Shown here: one piece after another, positions 14,752 through 27,072 of the stretch
Numbering within the stretch: position 1 is the first letter of the stretch
Layout: every line of letters starts with the position of its first letter
Assembly (NCBI GenBank): GCA_003342815.1
Contig: PTEX01000278.1
Coordinates: 357,440 to 421,439, forward strand
DNA length: 64,000 bases
From: Eudromia elegans
Taxonomy: Eukaryota; Chordata; Aves; Tinamiformes; Tinamidae
Direction of reading: 5' to 3'
Made by a program: the position numbers and the translations under genes
The notes under the pieces: model-generated
Databases searched by the model: none
The model's input: the letters and a program-made list of their open reading frames with translations, nothing else
Told to the model about the DNA's origin: nothing

Positions 14752-14788
14752 AATCAAATCATTAGAGGAAAATACACTTCCAAGGCGT

Positions 14789-14812
14789 TCATCCATTCAG
14801 TCATCCATTCAG
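14789..14812 (+). repeat. Tandem duplication of 12 bases
   Basis: TCATCCATTCAG occurs twice head to tail without mismatch. Confidence 0.93.
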
Positions 14813-15929
14813 TCCTCAGCACTGTGTGGCTGTAAACAGTCACTGCTGGAAATGTTGATATTTTTGGTGGAACAGCAAAAAAAAATCACTGATTCTATCA
14901 TAATTCTAGCAGAAGGTGCTTGGCTTTTTCTAGATTTGTGCCGTAGAGTCATCTGTCCCCACCAAAATTGAGTCTAGCAAAGGCTTTAACACCAATGAAA
15001 GAATATCAGGCCTTTAGCTATTATCTTCCACCTGCTGAACTGCCAGTACTGTGCTGGAAACAAGTGTGCTCACAAATATTTTTTCCTGTGTGCTTAATTT
15101 ATTGTTTGATAGTTAATTACCTGCTAACATTTGTCCCCACAGGGATCATAAAACCTGAATTAGAGTGAATAAATAAAAGCTTTCTGCAAAGAAATCCATT
15201 TTCCTTTTGTTTTATTCGTTTGGCAGCTCCTTGCTTTTTCTTGCAGTGTGCTCAGTGCTGAAGGGAGAAACTCTGCTTTATTTTCTATTTAAATGTGTTT
15301 CACTTTGTCTTACTCTCTGATAAGAAAAAGAAGTTGCTCTTCATTTATTTTTCTTTCTCCATAGTATTAATAATATTCAAAAGAGAATCAGCTTCTTGTG
15401 TGGCAAAGAGAAAGTTATTCATTAGTCTCTTAGTGACAGGTTGTTCTGGTTGCAAATGGAAATGTCTTGCTTCCTAGTATTTTTTTTCTTAATCTGTTTT
15501 TTCCCTCCAGAAGTAAGTTTAGGAAGTGTATGGTAAATTTAAGTGTCATATCTTACAGATAAGTTTCATATCTGTTAAAGAACTTGGGTCAAAGCGCTTG
15601 TGTCTTTGCTGTCTCTCTTTTCATGTTACTTCTCGGCATCTGGCTTCATCTGGGTACTTTAATCCACACTGAAGCAAAGATGCTGATTCAAGGAAGAAAT
15701 ATAACTCTATTACTTTTTTTTTTTCCTGACGATTTAACATAAAAGGGAAGAGCTGAGCTGGATCTTTAGCTACAGCTTGTGAGTGCTGATCAGAAAAAAT
15801 GCAACTTTAGGTATATGTAATTTATGTCCATCTTTGGTTATAGGTTTTTCAAAGGGAAACTGGGGAGGTAGGATTATGAGAGAGCAGTACCAGTAGTGTT
15901 ACTTTTCTCTCTTGTTTTTGTTTCTTGCC

Positions 15930-15953
15930 TTTTTTTTTTTTTTTTTTTTTTTT
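15930..15953 (+). repeat. Poly-T, at least 24 bases, at the gap edge
   Basis: An unbroken T run continuing into the N gap, so its true length is unknown. Confidence 0.98.
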
Positions 15954-16002
15954 NNNNNNNNNNNNNNNNNNNNNNNNNNNNNNNNNNNNNNNNNNNNNNN
16001 NN
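15954..16002. other. Assembly gap (49 N)
   Basis: A run of 49 undetermined bases directly follows 24 consecutive T at 15930-15953. Sequence resumes with GCCCTTCGCGCC. The homopolymer probably stopped the reads, so the true size of the missing piece is unknown. Confidence 0.99.
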
Positions 16003-16137
16003 GCCCTTCGCGCCATGCAAAGATCAGTTAACATTTAGCTCATTTTAGCTCATTTTGGTCACCAAAGGCAGTTTAGTAACAATTCTCATCTCCTCCTTGG
16101 CTTAATCCCCACTGCCAAACGCACCTTCCAAAACATG

Positions 16138-16150
16138 CACACACACACAC
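16138..16150 (+). repeat. (CA)n microsatellite
   Basis: Six and a half CA units in intron 1. Confidence 0.95.
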
Positions 16151-17434
16151 TGAATTTGCTGGCAAGTTTACAGACTGGCTCTTTTATTTGAGGTTGTAGG
16201 GATTAAAACCTCCTGAAGTCTATTTGTCCTTGAAAATGTAAGTGGCCTGGGGAATGGCATTGAAGAATTTGCCTCTGAGTTTGCCAGGGCCGATTTCATC
16301 ATATCAGCATGTCCCTGTTGCAGTCTAACCTTTGCAATAAGAGATGTCAATAGACGGCAAAACTAGTGGCCCATGTGACAGGACTACCCTAGAGAAGGAA
16401 CTAAAATCAGCTCGTTGCTTCATAGAAACACCTTGGTCTTTAGAGGTTTTTGGTTCGTCTTGGCCCTGATCTTCTGCATGCTGCAGAAGCTGTTCTGGTG
16501 CATCCACTGATGAAGTGCTGTAAAATGGTTTGCTTTGCTTTTTTGTCAGAAATAGAAATGAAGATTAAGTAGAATGGTGTAGTTATTTTGGTCTGTCTCC
16601 ATTCACTGTTATTTGTGGCCTAAATCTGATAATCTTGAGCCTCGTGTCCAGATCTTACCCAAATCCTTTTGGTTCCAGAAGTAACAGCTCAGAGCAGCTA
16701 CTCTTGACAAAAGATTGACTTGAGCTCCCAGTGGACAAAAAGCTCCTGAAGTCTCTGGACTTTGCAATCTTAGTGGGCAGATGTAAAGTCATATTTTGCC
16801 TTGAGGTGAAGGATGTAACTAGTGGCTGAAATTGGAAGAAAGGTAACTATGAGTGAATGTAACTATCAGGGGAACAAGATAGATGTTTTTCCAAGTGGTA
16901 GTAAATTGCCACCAAAACTTACTCCTGAAAAATGCAACTCAAACATCAAAATTGATAGACTTTTCAAAGATGTCCTGAAATCAAAAGTAAATTCTTGGGT
17001 TATAAGTCAAATTACATTCTAAGTGTGGATGTTGGATCAGATCATATTCTTGGCCTTAAATTTTATGAATTAAGTGCACCTTTGGCTTGCTGAAATAGCT
17101 AGCAGTAAAACAGCTGATGCAATTTTGTGATGCTACTCTCTAAGCTTTCTGCCGGGTGGGACCAAAAGTTTTAAAAAGATCAGAAAGAAATAGATAAATC
17201 TCTGTATATTCAAGGAGTGTTTCTAATTTAAATTAAAAAATACAGTGAAAATGGAATATACTTTTATCCTGAGAAGTCCAGGTTGTTTTGAGAGTTGATG
17301 GCATTTGAATGTAGAGTGACAGGCTAGCCCTTCTGCAGCTCCCAAATGGCAATGGTAGGTGATACCTTGTGACGACAACAACGCTCCCATAAGAAGTTAT
17401 GTTTTCTTGCTAATGTTTTCTGGGTAGAACAAAC

Positions 17435-17458
17435 AAACTTGACTTTAGAGTCAAGTTT
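17435..17458. repeat. Perfect 10 bp inverted repeat with 4-base loop
   Basis: AAACTTGACT, spacer TTAG, AGTCAAGTTT. The arms are exact reverse complements, so either strand could fold into a small stem-loop. No known element recognised. Confidence 0.95.
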
Positions 17459-20400
17459 ATATAAAAGGGTCTTCAAACTTCAATTATCTCTACTGTCTGC
17501 TAGGTAATGAAATACTGAATAAACTCCAGGGAGTATGAACAGTTAGTTCTAGATTTTACAGATTCTTCTGTCACTCACGTCCTTAAGTTGTTTTTATCTT
17601 GCTGTTTGCTGGGTTTTGCTCTGTTCTTTAAGTGAATTCAGAAAATATACATGAAGTAGTATGGCTGTTTCTTGCTTTATTAAATATATTACTCAACTCT
17701 CTCATTTTTCATTGTGTTGTCATGTTACATGCTGATAAAGCACACGATGCAAACGCTTTACGATAACAGATCATGATTATATAAGAATTATCTGAGCAGA
17801 CTTCTCAGAATAAATATAAATCAATTCTACGTGTCAGTGAATCTGCTTAATTTTGAAAGGCTGTGATAAACTCATATTTAGAAGGATGAATGTTTAAGAT
17901 GAGTATATCCATATATGTCCTTTCATGTGCCCGTCATAAAAGGAAATATTTTGCCCATTTTCAACTCTACAATAATATTTGAGCATTTGGGAGTCATTTT
18001 CTGCAAAAATTATTTAGAAGGTTTATTAAGAAATAAGTCAAAATGCTTCCTGATGTTGCAGACTATACTGTCCAGGCATCCATAGAAAGAGTTTGTCCTG
18101 CAAAGGAACCTCTATATTGTGAGTAATTTGTTCTTTTTTAATGAAAACAAGGCATTTGGTAATAAACACCAAAATACTATGTCAATTTTTGCTTGAAAAA
18201 TACTTTTATATACCAAAGATGAGAAGAATTCTTCTGAAAGACTACTGCAGAAGTAGTACTTGTGTCTCTGTTTGCTCCATTTAGCAGTGTATTATATAAC
18301 AGAAGATCCCTTGTGTGAGTGTAGGGTGTTGCATTGAGAACCGATTAGAAAGTATGAAATTTCCAGATGACTGTGGCTTTGTATCCATGACTTTCATGTT
18401 AGTTGAGGAGTGATTTAAATAATACTGCTGTGGTTATTAACCTCACCAAAAAGCTTCACTTGGCCTGCTCTGAGCCGCCTTCTTTCCCAAGAGGTGCAAA
18501 GCCATGATCGGGTACCAGGACTTGGACTGCTTTTCATGTCTACTTTGTATCCACATGTTTCATGTGACCAAACAGAAGCTATTGTGTTATGTAGGCACTG
18601 GGCCCACTGAATATCATCTATATTTGTAGATTGGGTGTCTACACACCTGCTTGCATCTCAAGGAGATGTCTGGTTTGGTCTGTACATGAGGATCTGCCTT
18701 CCATGACAAGAAGTACCTCAATCAGATTGTTTGTTAGGGATGAGCCTAGTCATGGAAGTAGATGGAGAGCACGCCTGGGAATAGCTATAGGAATGCAGGC
18801 ACACGTGTGGCCACTGTGAGGGGCTAGGTGGCTTATCTTGATGGAAAGACCAGTGCAGCTGGGTTAATATATTTCACTGAAGTGTGAATCCTGTCCCAGG
18901 ACCAGGCAGGAAGGCTAACGGCATTCATGCCTGCAGCCCCTCGAAGGAGCACTGCAGCTCCAGAGCCTGCAGGGTGCTCAACTCAGAGTAGCATGGCCAT
19001 CACGTCTGCTGCCCCGAAGAGCCCAACAGCTTGTTCTACACGGAGTGCCACGTATTAGTTATATAACACAAGGACAAAGAAGACAAATGCTCTCAAAAAT
19101 GTTAGTGACTTAAAGTAAAATGCTATTAATTTTAGCTTAGTCTGCAAAACAGCCCTCTCCAAGTTACTTGCACAGCTTGAATGTGAGTAGTCTTCTGAAA
19201 AATATAAATAGTCGGTGTATGGGTTTGTCTAACTGGTGATAATCCCAGCACTTTGATCCTGCTAGATAGTCTGGCTACTGTGGCTTACAGTATAGATATT
19301 GAGGAATATGACTATACATGAAAAACTGTAGGTATTTGTTGGCCTTTATTATCAGACTAAATGGAATGCAACAAAATATTCCTGTTAATTATAAAGGCCT
19401 TTTAACTTCTAGAAAAAAAGATTTCATGGGTAGCAAAATTTCTACCACATCTGTAAATGGGACCTTACCTATTTTACATAGGAAAGGATACATCTGTTAA
19501 GGCTTCAAATAAAACAAGTAGCACATTTATGATGGAGGGGAGGAATTTAAAAATAGGAACTGCTTTTGCCTTGCTCTTCGATGTCAATAGCTTATGATAG
19601 ATGTACTGAAATGAAAATGAAATGTCTGCAGAAGTGCAGCAGTCAGAAAAGCAATACCTTTGCATCCAATGACCTTTACAATTTAAAGGATGAAAAGATA
19701 CATTATGCACAAACATTTTGTTATCTCCAGGAACAAAGTGTTAGTAACTGAACCCTGGATGATGTGGCCAGAATACAAATGAGGGTACTAATTGAGCTGG
19801 TTTGATCTTCCCTAAACTGTAGTCTGAGTCAATAATACAGTGTTACTGAGAGAAACAGGCCTTTCATTAGAGGTGGCACACCATGACAGGGGCTACTCCA
19901 CAGTGGCATCTATCCTGTCATCGATTATATACTGCTAATCAGTGAACTGTGGCATTAAAATCAAAGCGCTCCATTCTGTTTTCAGACCCTTTATTATTTT
20001 TTTAAAGCCAGCTTCTTTTAGGTTCATTTCTTCAGCAAAATCAAAATCTTCCCAAAAACCTCACAACACTGCTGCACTCACCCTGTAGTATGGCGGTGAT
20101 CTTTGTTTTGTGTTCTTTTAGTCTTATGTCTTGTGTTCTTTGTGTTCTTGTGTCATAATTGAGTGAAAAAAGAGCCGCAAAGGACAAAAGTTAGTGGTGT
20201 TCTTGACATGACAGTGGTTGCCACTGTTCTGTTAACTAACCTTTATCTGAACACTACTGTCTCTGGGTCTTTATTTTTTCCCGTTTTAGTAATTTTTAAT
20301 TGTAGGTGATCTTAATATGCCTCCTTGCTCCCGTTGGCAGCCCATAGTTGCATTGTGCTCGTCTGAGCAGCGGCGGGGCCTCGTGCCACCCGTGGTGCCG

Positions 20401-23400
20401 CTTCCTGGGGGCTGTGACGGTGCTGACGTATCAGTAACTCGCATGATGGTTTAGGTGGGGCCTGGCCTTCTGGGTGGGAGAGACTTAGAAACGCAGTGTG
20501 GTTATCAAAGGGCAGCACATGCTGAAAAATGATGGTTTGCCAAATCAGAACACGGTTTTAATTTATCCCTGCTAAAGAGTTTTTAATGTATTAATGCTGA
20601 GTTGAAAATGAAGCTTGAAAGTATTTTTAGTGAGCAAATACACTCTTTCTAGAGGAGATATTGCTTTGGAGTAGAACTGAAACAAGGCCCTATGATGGTT
20701 TAAGTGCTTTTCTTTACCCTTCCCTGCTTACCTCCACTAACTGTGGTTACACTCTGAAAATTGATTGCAGAAATGGCCTGATAGGATTCAAGTTAATTGT
20801 GTGTTTTTCTCTGTGAAATTTCATGTAATTGTCTGAAACTTGAAAAGGCAGTTTTGATTGCAGAGACTTGAAAAATCAAGCTGGATGATTTAGGCTCGAC
20901 CTAGGAATAAAAGGTTTTGAAATTGGAAGAAAGTGCTTATTTGGTAAAATTGTGAAACTGTTTTGGCTGTGGCACCTTAGCTGACTTTTCTGAGAACACC
21001 AAAGTGCTTAAACTGAGGATCCTTGTTCGTAAGGATCATGTTAAATCTGGACTCTGGTTACTGTCTCTAATGGAGGCTGTGTAAATTAACGTTAATCCTG
21101 GTCACGTTCCTACACTATGCTCTCCTTTAACAGAAGATACAATTCTTAGAAATGTTTGACCTGTTTTTCAGAGGTAGGGTTCTGGCACAGGCTGTGTGTC
21201 CCTTGCTTTGGAATAGCTGTGGCGCGTTCCAGTTGGGCCTCTTCCTTTGAAGATTCATCCATGGTCTGAAACTAAACTGGCTCACTACCCTGTGGATGTG
21301 TGCATCGAATGATGCCCGCACTCCTCCACACCTATGGATCTTGAGGCCAGTGCTTGGGAAGTGACCGCTATGCACGGGGATTTTCTGATGTTTAATTAGG
21401 GAGCCTGAGCCCCTTAGTCATGAGTGGGAGGCTCTGTGCTTTGCTTGTGCGAAGTGTAGGTGCAGAGCTGGGCCACCCCTGTTTTGCATGGTATTTACAC
21501 ACAAAAATCTCTTCACGCCTCATGAAAATTCTACTTTTTGCTAGCACAATATCACTTGTAAAGATGGTGTCTCTGGAAGGAAGGAGGGAAGACTGTTCAA
21601 GTTTCACTTATATAGCTCTTGGAAAAGACGATATTTGGCTTCCCCCCCAAAACCTGACAAGTGCAGTTTGTCCACTAGATCTGAATTCAATCCAGGAATG
21701 CCATTGACAGCGCAAGGATGAAATTCTTTCTTAATAACAGAAGCTCATAATGGAAATTCTGTCAACTAACTTGATTCAAATAAGCTCAATATTTACAGAT
21801 GTGCCAGCTACTATTGCTGAAAAGCTGCAATGAAGCATTGCTGATAGAGAAACAATAAAAAACTTTTAAAAATCTTGTGGATGAAAAAAGCTTTTTAACT
21901 TATGAATAGCATAAATTGTAAACTGCTATTCTGTTAAGTAGATATTTAAGGAGTTTTAACCAATTAAGAATTTATTTCTTTTGCTGATTGCAGTTTTAAT
22001 TTACTCTTAAAATAAAGGTAAATTAACCCAGGTGAATTAGCAGGTGAACAACAAACCAGATAATTAGTAAATCCATTAGGATGGAAAGAGTCAGAAAGAA
22101 CCAAGGTTTTCCACTGCTGTTTAAAAACAAAAGATTTTCTCTTTTAAGATATTCTATCCTCATTTTCAAGAGAAATCAGAAAAAAATTGCCTTTTCCTAT
22201 TGTCTAGCGGCAGTCAAGCAATTGAGCTTTTAATACATGATATTTGATTAAAGAATGCTTTTGATAGAAAACATAAATGCCAACTAAAATATGCAAGCTT
22301 TAAAATAACTCTATACTACCGTATCTTGTGAGACTTATTGTTCCACTTCTCTGTATTTCTATTTGCTGCAGTTGCTTTAGTGCTGGCTCTTTGGGGTGCC
22401 CGCCATCAGGGCTCTGCCCTTGGTTATAAGGAGCTCACTCTTCAGGCTTCTGCCTCCCTCGTTGCTGCTTGGTGATGACAATATTGTTTAAGTCACCCAA
22501 ATGACCGCAGGTCAGAACGGTGCTCATCTGGGGCAGATTCTCTGGTTTCTAATTATTAGCTCTTGCTGTTAATGCTCCCATTGGTGCCATGCTTTTTGAG
22601 AACTCCTATTCCATCCAATGAAATAACAGTATCTTTCCCAAAATAAAATAAACAGACCCTCATGGAGCTCCCAAATTTATGGACTATATCTGTTGATTAT
22701 ACTCTGTTATGATTTTAACTTATTTCTACTGAAAATTTTGTTGATTCATAGCCTATCTGTTGCTTTCATTAACATTTCTTTTAACTCCTTAGTCATGGTT
22801 TCTGTCTTCACCTTCTGTTCTAAGTCAGTTTCATATTTCACATTTTTTTCTTCTCCCTGAATATTTCCACTTCTCCTTCTGTGATTCTTTGACTCATTCT
22901 CTCCTAATATATCCAGTCAAATTCTAAACTTTCCTGTCTGATTTCCCACTACTGAGGTTAGAGCAAAGATCATTCCCTCTTGAGTTTTATGCTTATGGTG
23001 TTTGCATTGGTCTTGCATTCCATATTTATCATGAGTGTAGCATGTGGATTTTTAACTTACCACATGTTTTTCTCCGTGGGGTGTGACACAGGTGGTTGTA
23101 TTAGTGATAGGTCATTGAAGATGTCATGAAAAAGCATTCATGTACTAATCTGGCTTGTGTTCCCTCTTAACACTGTCTACCTTCTTTCTGTTTTACTTTT
23201 TCAGTATTACTTGTATATTTTTACCATTCTGTGTTTGGACAAAGTCTTTTTTTTACACTTGATAAATCCAGTGCAAGAAGGAAAAAATCAGGTGCTATTC
23301 ACTTTTCATGTCAGAGATCTCTACAAATATACTCAGTAGTGTTACATAATCATGTGTGAAAATAGAAAAAACTAGGAAAAACGTGTAAGCTATTAAAAAC

Positions 23401-24566
23401 AAAGTGCGAGCTATGCAGATTGTAGTGTGAACTGATGACTTATAAATATTGAATGCTTATCACTAAGGACCTATGAGAGCCGGACTGCTCTCTTAAGGTT
23501 TTTCCCTAGAAGATGCTTTATTTCCTTGGCTTGAGCAAGCAGGGCCAGGAGATGGAGCTTTTATCCATACACGTACATGCAGTTGAGGGCAAAAGGGACG
23601 AAAAAAAAAGACATCTGCTGTCATGAATCATAGAGCATAACACATGTATATTACTAGTGGATAATGTCTCTTTAATTTTTTTTTTTATGGAAGCTAATGA
23701 GCTGAGGAAAATCCTGTCTCTGGTTTTCAAACAGTACAAGAAGGTCTATTATTGAATTACTTTTGGGAGAATTATTTTTCTTGTCTTCATAGTCATCCTT
23801 CTGCCTTCTATCCATTATGCTATTTACTAATACTTGCTGTCAGACTTCCAGTAAATCACATTTTGTCTGTCTTTTATCTCCCTGCCTGTCTGGCAAGTTG
23901 CAATGTCTTCAGCCTCTTGTGACATGTTTTGATTTTTGCTTTTGTACCATAATGTAAACCATTATGGAGCAGCTCACAGATGTGTCTCATGGGTCTCCAC
24001 AGTTCTGTAGGTTGCTTTAGGCCAATAGAGCAACCTTGGGCCTTAACCCTGTTGTAACTGTGAGAACAAATATCCCTCTGGAGTTTCTCACCAAGGTATC
24101 CGCTGTGTGCTTTTTACATGTAGCTCTTACTGTCTTCATTCCAAGGTCTCTCTTCCACCATTTCTTTTTTGGTAAGAACCTAATTCACAATGAGAACTGT
24201 GTGAGACATCTTGTGCTTCACTTACAGTTTGAGGAAATGCAAAACAAGCTGCTAATAAATGCAATCCTTTTCTTAAGTGGATATTACCATGTTTGTAATA
24301 CTAATACAACAGAGCGTGTTGGTCTTGGGAGAGAGGACATAGTATTTGGAGCCATAACACTTCAGTGCAAGCTTTATTCACATGGTTATTCCAAATTTTA
24401 TCGACTTGCTGAACTAAGCACAGAAATGGAGAGAAAGATGCCAACTGCTTTTGTCTACAGTGAATAACAATAATGAAAAAGTCCTATTTCTTGTCCTGCA
24501 TATTTGTTTCTCAGTGATGATGTACTTTGTGCTTTTCATCCTCTGCTTGTATACTTAACTCGTAAG

Positions 24567-24586
24567 AGTGTGTGTGTGTGTGTGTG
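24567..24586 (+). repeat. (GT)n microsatellite
   Basis: About ten GT units, followed by CACACATGTG. Typical vertebrate dinucleotide repeat. Confidence 0.96.
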
Positions 24587-24725
24587 CACACATGTGTTCC
24601 CAGTATATATCATCAACTGAAGTGGAAGAGTGTGTGTGAATCCTGGAAAAGGCTCATTAATCAAACAGATGTAGTTTCAGTAATTATGAGATCTCCTCAT
24701 TAAGCAGGAGCAGAAAGTCATTAAA

Positions 24726-24776
24726 ATATCTTCTCCGGCCTTTTGGCTAAGATCAAGTGTAGAATATCTTCTCATT
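24726..24776 (+). pseudogene. U2 snRNA-derived fragment (5' end only)
   Basis: This short stretch matches the 5' end of U2 spliceosomal RNA. It reads TTCTCCGGCC then TTTTGGCTAAGATCAAGTGT then AG, identical to U2 from about nucleotide 6 to 36 except for one inserted C. Similarity fades over the next 15-20 bases (ATATCTTCTCATTAG against U2 TATCTGTTCTTATCAG), and the branch-point recognition region, Sm site and 3' stem-loops are absent. It cannot make a functional snRNA. The near-perfect core is bounded by an exact 11 bp direct repeat (24725-24735 and 24763-24773), as expected for an inserted copy. The second repeat overlaps the fading U2 match, so the exact 3' limit is unclear. Confidence 0.85.
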
Positions 24777-26089
24777 AGGGTAATGGAGTTCAATAAAATG
24801 ATATTCCATCATTCTCCATAAGGGAGCAAAATGGAACTTTTTGGTTAACTGCAATCATTTAATCATTCATTTCATCTTCCTCCAATCTTGTTCATTCATT
24901 TATAAGACAAAATTAATTCTTCACACATTCAGGCTACTATTCTGGCAAACTGCATTGGTCATAAAAGTTAACTTTGTAAAAGAAATTAAGGGTGGCCTAA
25001 TGAAATCCATGTTGAGAGTAAAAAGTACAAAAAAGAAGCTTCTCTTTCAATTCAGGAAGGTAATAATAAATAGGCATTTAATTTGTTAAATGCAAAGGAA
25101 ACTTCTTGAGGAATATGAGAGATTTATGACATAAACTGATTTGACTTTTTACTTTGCCATTGTCCTTTTAATTTCATGTATACCAATTACTGTGTTTATT
25201 TCAATGCTTTCTGACATTGTTTGTATGGGAACTGAAAATCTGAAGTATTCTTACATTAGAAAACTCCCTGGATTATGGATTCAGAAGTGGGATGGGAAAA
25301 CTTGAACAATATCATCTTACTTGGAGTGTGACTTTGATAAATGGGATTTTCCTGTTCAAACTGGGGGCCTTATACTCAGTCATAGCTGAGTGAGAGGGCT
25401 GAACAGTTTTATCTCCTGCTTCAAGCTTCCCGGTAACCTTTGCACAGACTAATTCTGGATAAGGAGGAGTAAAGCAGCCTATTCATCTGTAAAAGGACAA
25501 GGCAAAGTCTTCAGTGCAATCTGCCTGTTATTGGAGGTTGGTAAAGGCTAAATACGAGGCTGGCTTATTGCAAAGTGGCATTATTTTTTTATGCTTAGAG
25601 TGATGGACATTGTAACCTGTTTAAAGGTCACAACGCACTGTTGCATATGCATATATGAAGCTACAATTGTAATGCTTTGATGAAGGTATAGTGTTGCTGC
25701 TGATGCACTTATCTCAGGAAAAGCAGTTCAAAATGACTGTTTGAAATGTAGAATAATGCATGAAGCCAGGCTAGTTTGTCATACTTGCTATTAGAGGTTT
25801 ATCTTAAAAATAGCTCTGCTGTGCAGATGCATGTTGAGTATTCGGGATGGAGCTCTTGGTTTGAGCAAATGGCTCTGGATTTGCAGTCTATGCCCAAACT
25901 GCAGACATGATTGTGTAGGATAGGTGAAAGTCTTTTGCTTCCTTGAACTGCACCCTTCTTGTTGGGACATGTGCAGATGCAGTTGCCTTCTCCATGCATG
26001 CTGGTAGGGGCTGACTTATTCTCAGTGGTCCTTGTCTTACTGGAAAGACGGCATCTTTGAGATCCTTTGCTGCTATCTTTTTAAATAGA

Positions 26090-26125
26090 TGTGTGTGTAT
26101 ATATATTTTTTTTTTTTCTTTTCTT
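26090..26125 (+). repeat. Compound (GT)n-(TA)n-poly-T tract
   Basis: Short GT and AT runs leading into about 12 T and then mixed T/C. Low-complexity sequence. Confidence 0.93.
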
Positions 26126-26337
26126 GGGGAAGAGTGCATCTTATATTGTTGAGAATTGAGCACTCGAGCGGGATCAGTGACTTGATACTCTTCAAAGTAG
26201 GTTCTGTTCTTGGGGCAAATTGAGCATTGAAGATAGCGAGTTAAGAGCTGGAGAGAAAAGTTCACTACCTGAGACTTCACTTTGCTGAGTGAACGTGGTA
26301 TTCTGCAGATGCTTTTAAACAAATTTTTGAAGGCAGG

Positions 26338-26369
26338 TGAGTGTTATTATTATTAGATGAGTGTTATTA
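26338..26369 (+). repeat. 20-base-period tandem duplication
   Basis: TGAGTGTTATTA recurs after 20 bases, separated by TTATTAGA. Local duplication. Confidence 0.85.
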
Positions 26370-27029
26370 ACACAGACCTTTGTGCTGCATGCAACAGTCA
26401 ATAGAAAGTCAGCTCTCTGACAGTTTACTGTTCCTTCCAAAGTACCTAGTGCTGTGGATGACTCTACATTGTTCCGTGTGTGTATATGTCTATGCCTAGA
26501 TATGTATACATATGTATATGTATTTACAACATGCATCTTTCATGTCAAAAGTAGGGTGAATTCTTGAGTCAGGAAAGGTAGCAAAGTATAGTTTTTGAAA
26601 CTCAGTATTCAAATATCTGCTTAAAATGGGAGGGAATGGGCTATAATTTTAAGTCACCTTCATTTTTCAGATATGCTAATTTAACTGTGCTATTTTCCTC
26701 GGCTGACATGTTAAACATGTAGTAATAATAAGGTTTTACCAAGCATAATTGCACAGCACTCTTGACCTTAAAAATGCTTCAGTTGTAAATGTGCATGATA
26801 ATGAGGGTACAATAATAGACAATGCAATTGTCAACACCATTTGCATTTGATAATTATGTAAGGCAGGAAAAAAACAATTTGTATTCAGAAAATGATAGAT
26901 TAATAGTAGGATATGCCGGACAACTGACTGCTGCATAGCTCGTGGGCTTGGATTTCCATAATACACAGAAGAGCTGGTAAATTCTTCCAAAGGAAGAACT
27001 ATAGAAACATTAGAGTGTGTGAGGGGTGG

Positions 27030-27072
27030 TTCTTCTTTTTTCTTCTTCTTTTTTTTCCTCCTTTCTTCCCTT
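27030..27072 (+). repeat. Uninterrupted polypyrimidine tract, 43 bases
   Basis: Only T and C across the interval, with TTC and TTCC motifs. The first part, TTCTTCTTTTTTCTTCTT, is a mirror repeat. Confidence 0.95.

Noticed and set aside
24036-24467. 143-codon open frame on the plus strand
   Set aside because: No recognisable domain, no flanking splice signals fitting the gene, and composition like the surrounding intron.
25888-26322. 144-codon open frame on the minus strand
   Set aside because: It runs through the compound GT/TA/poly-T tract, giving lysine and His-Thr runs. No domain seen.
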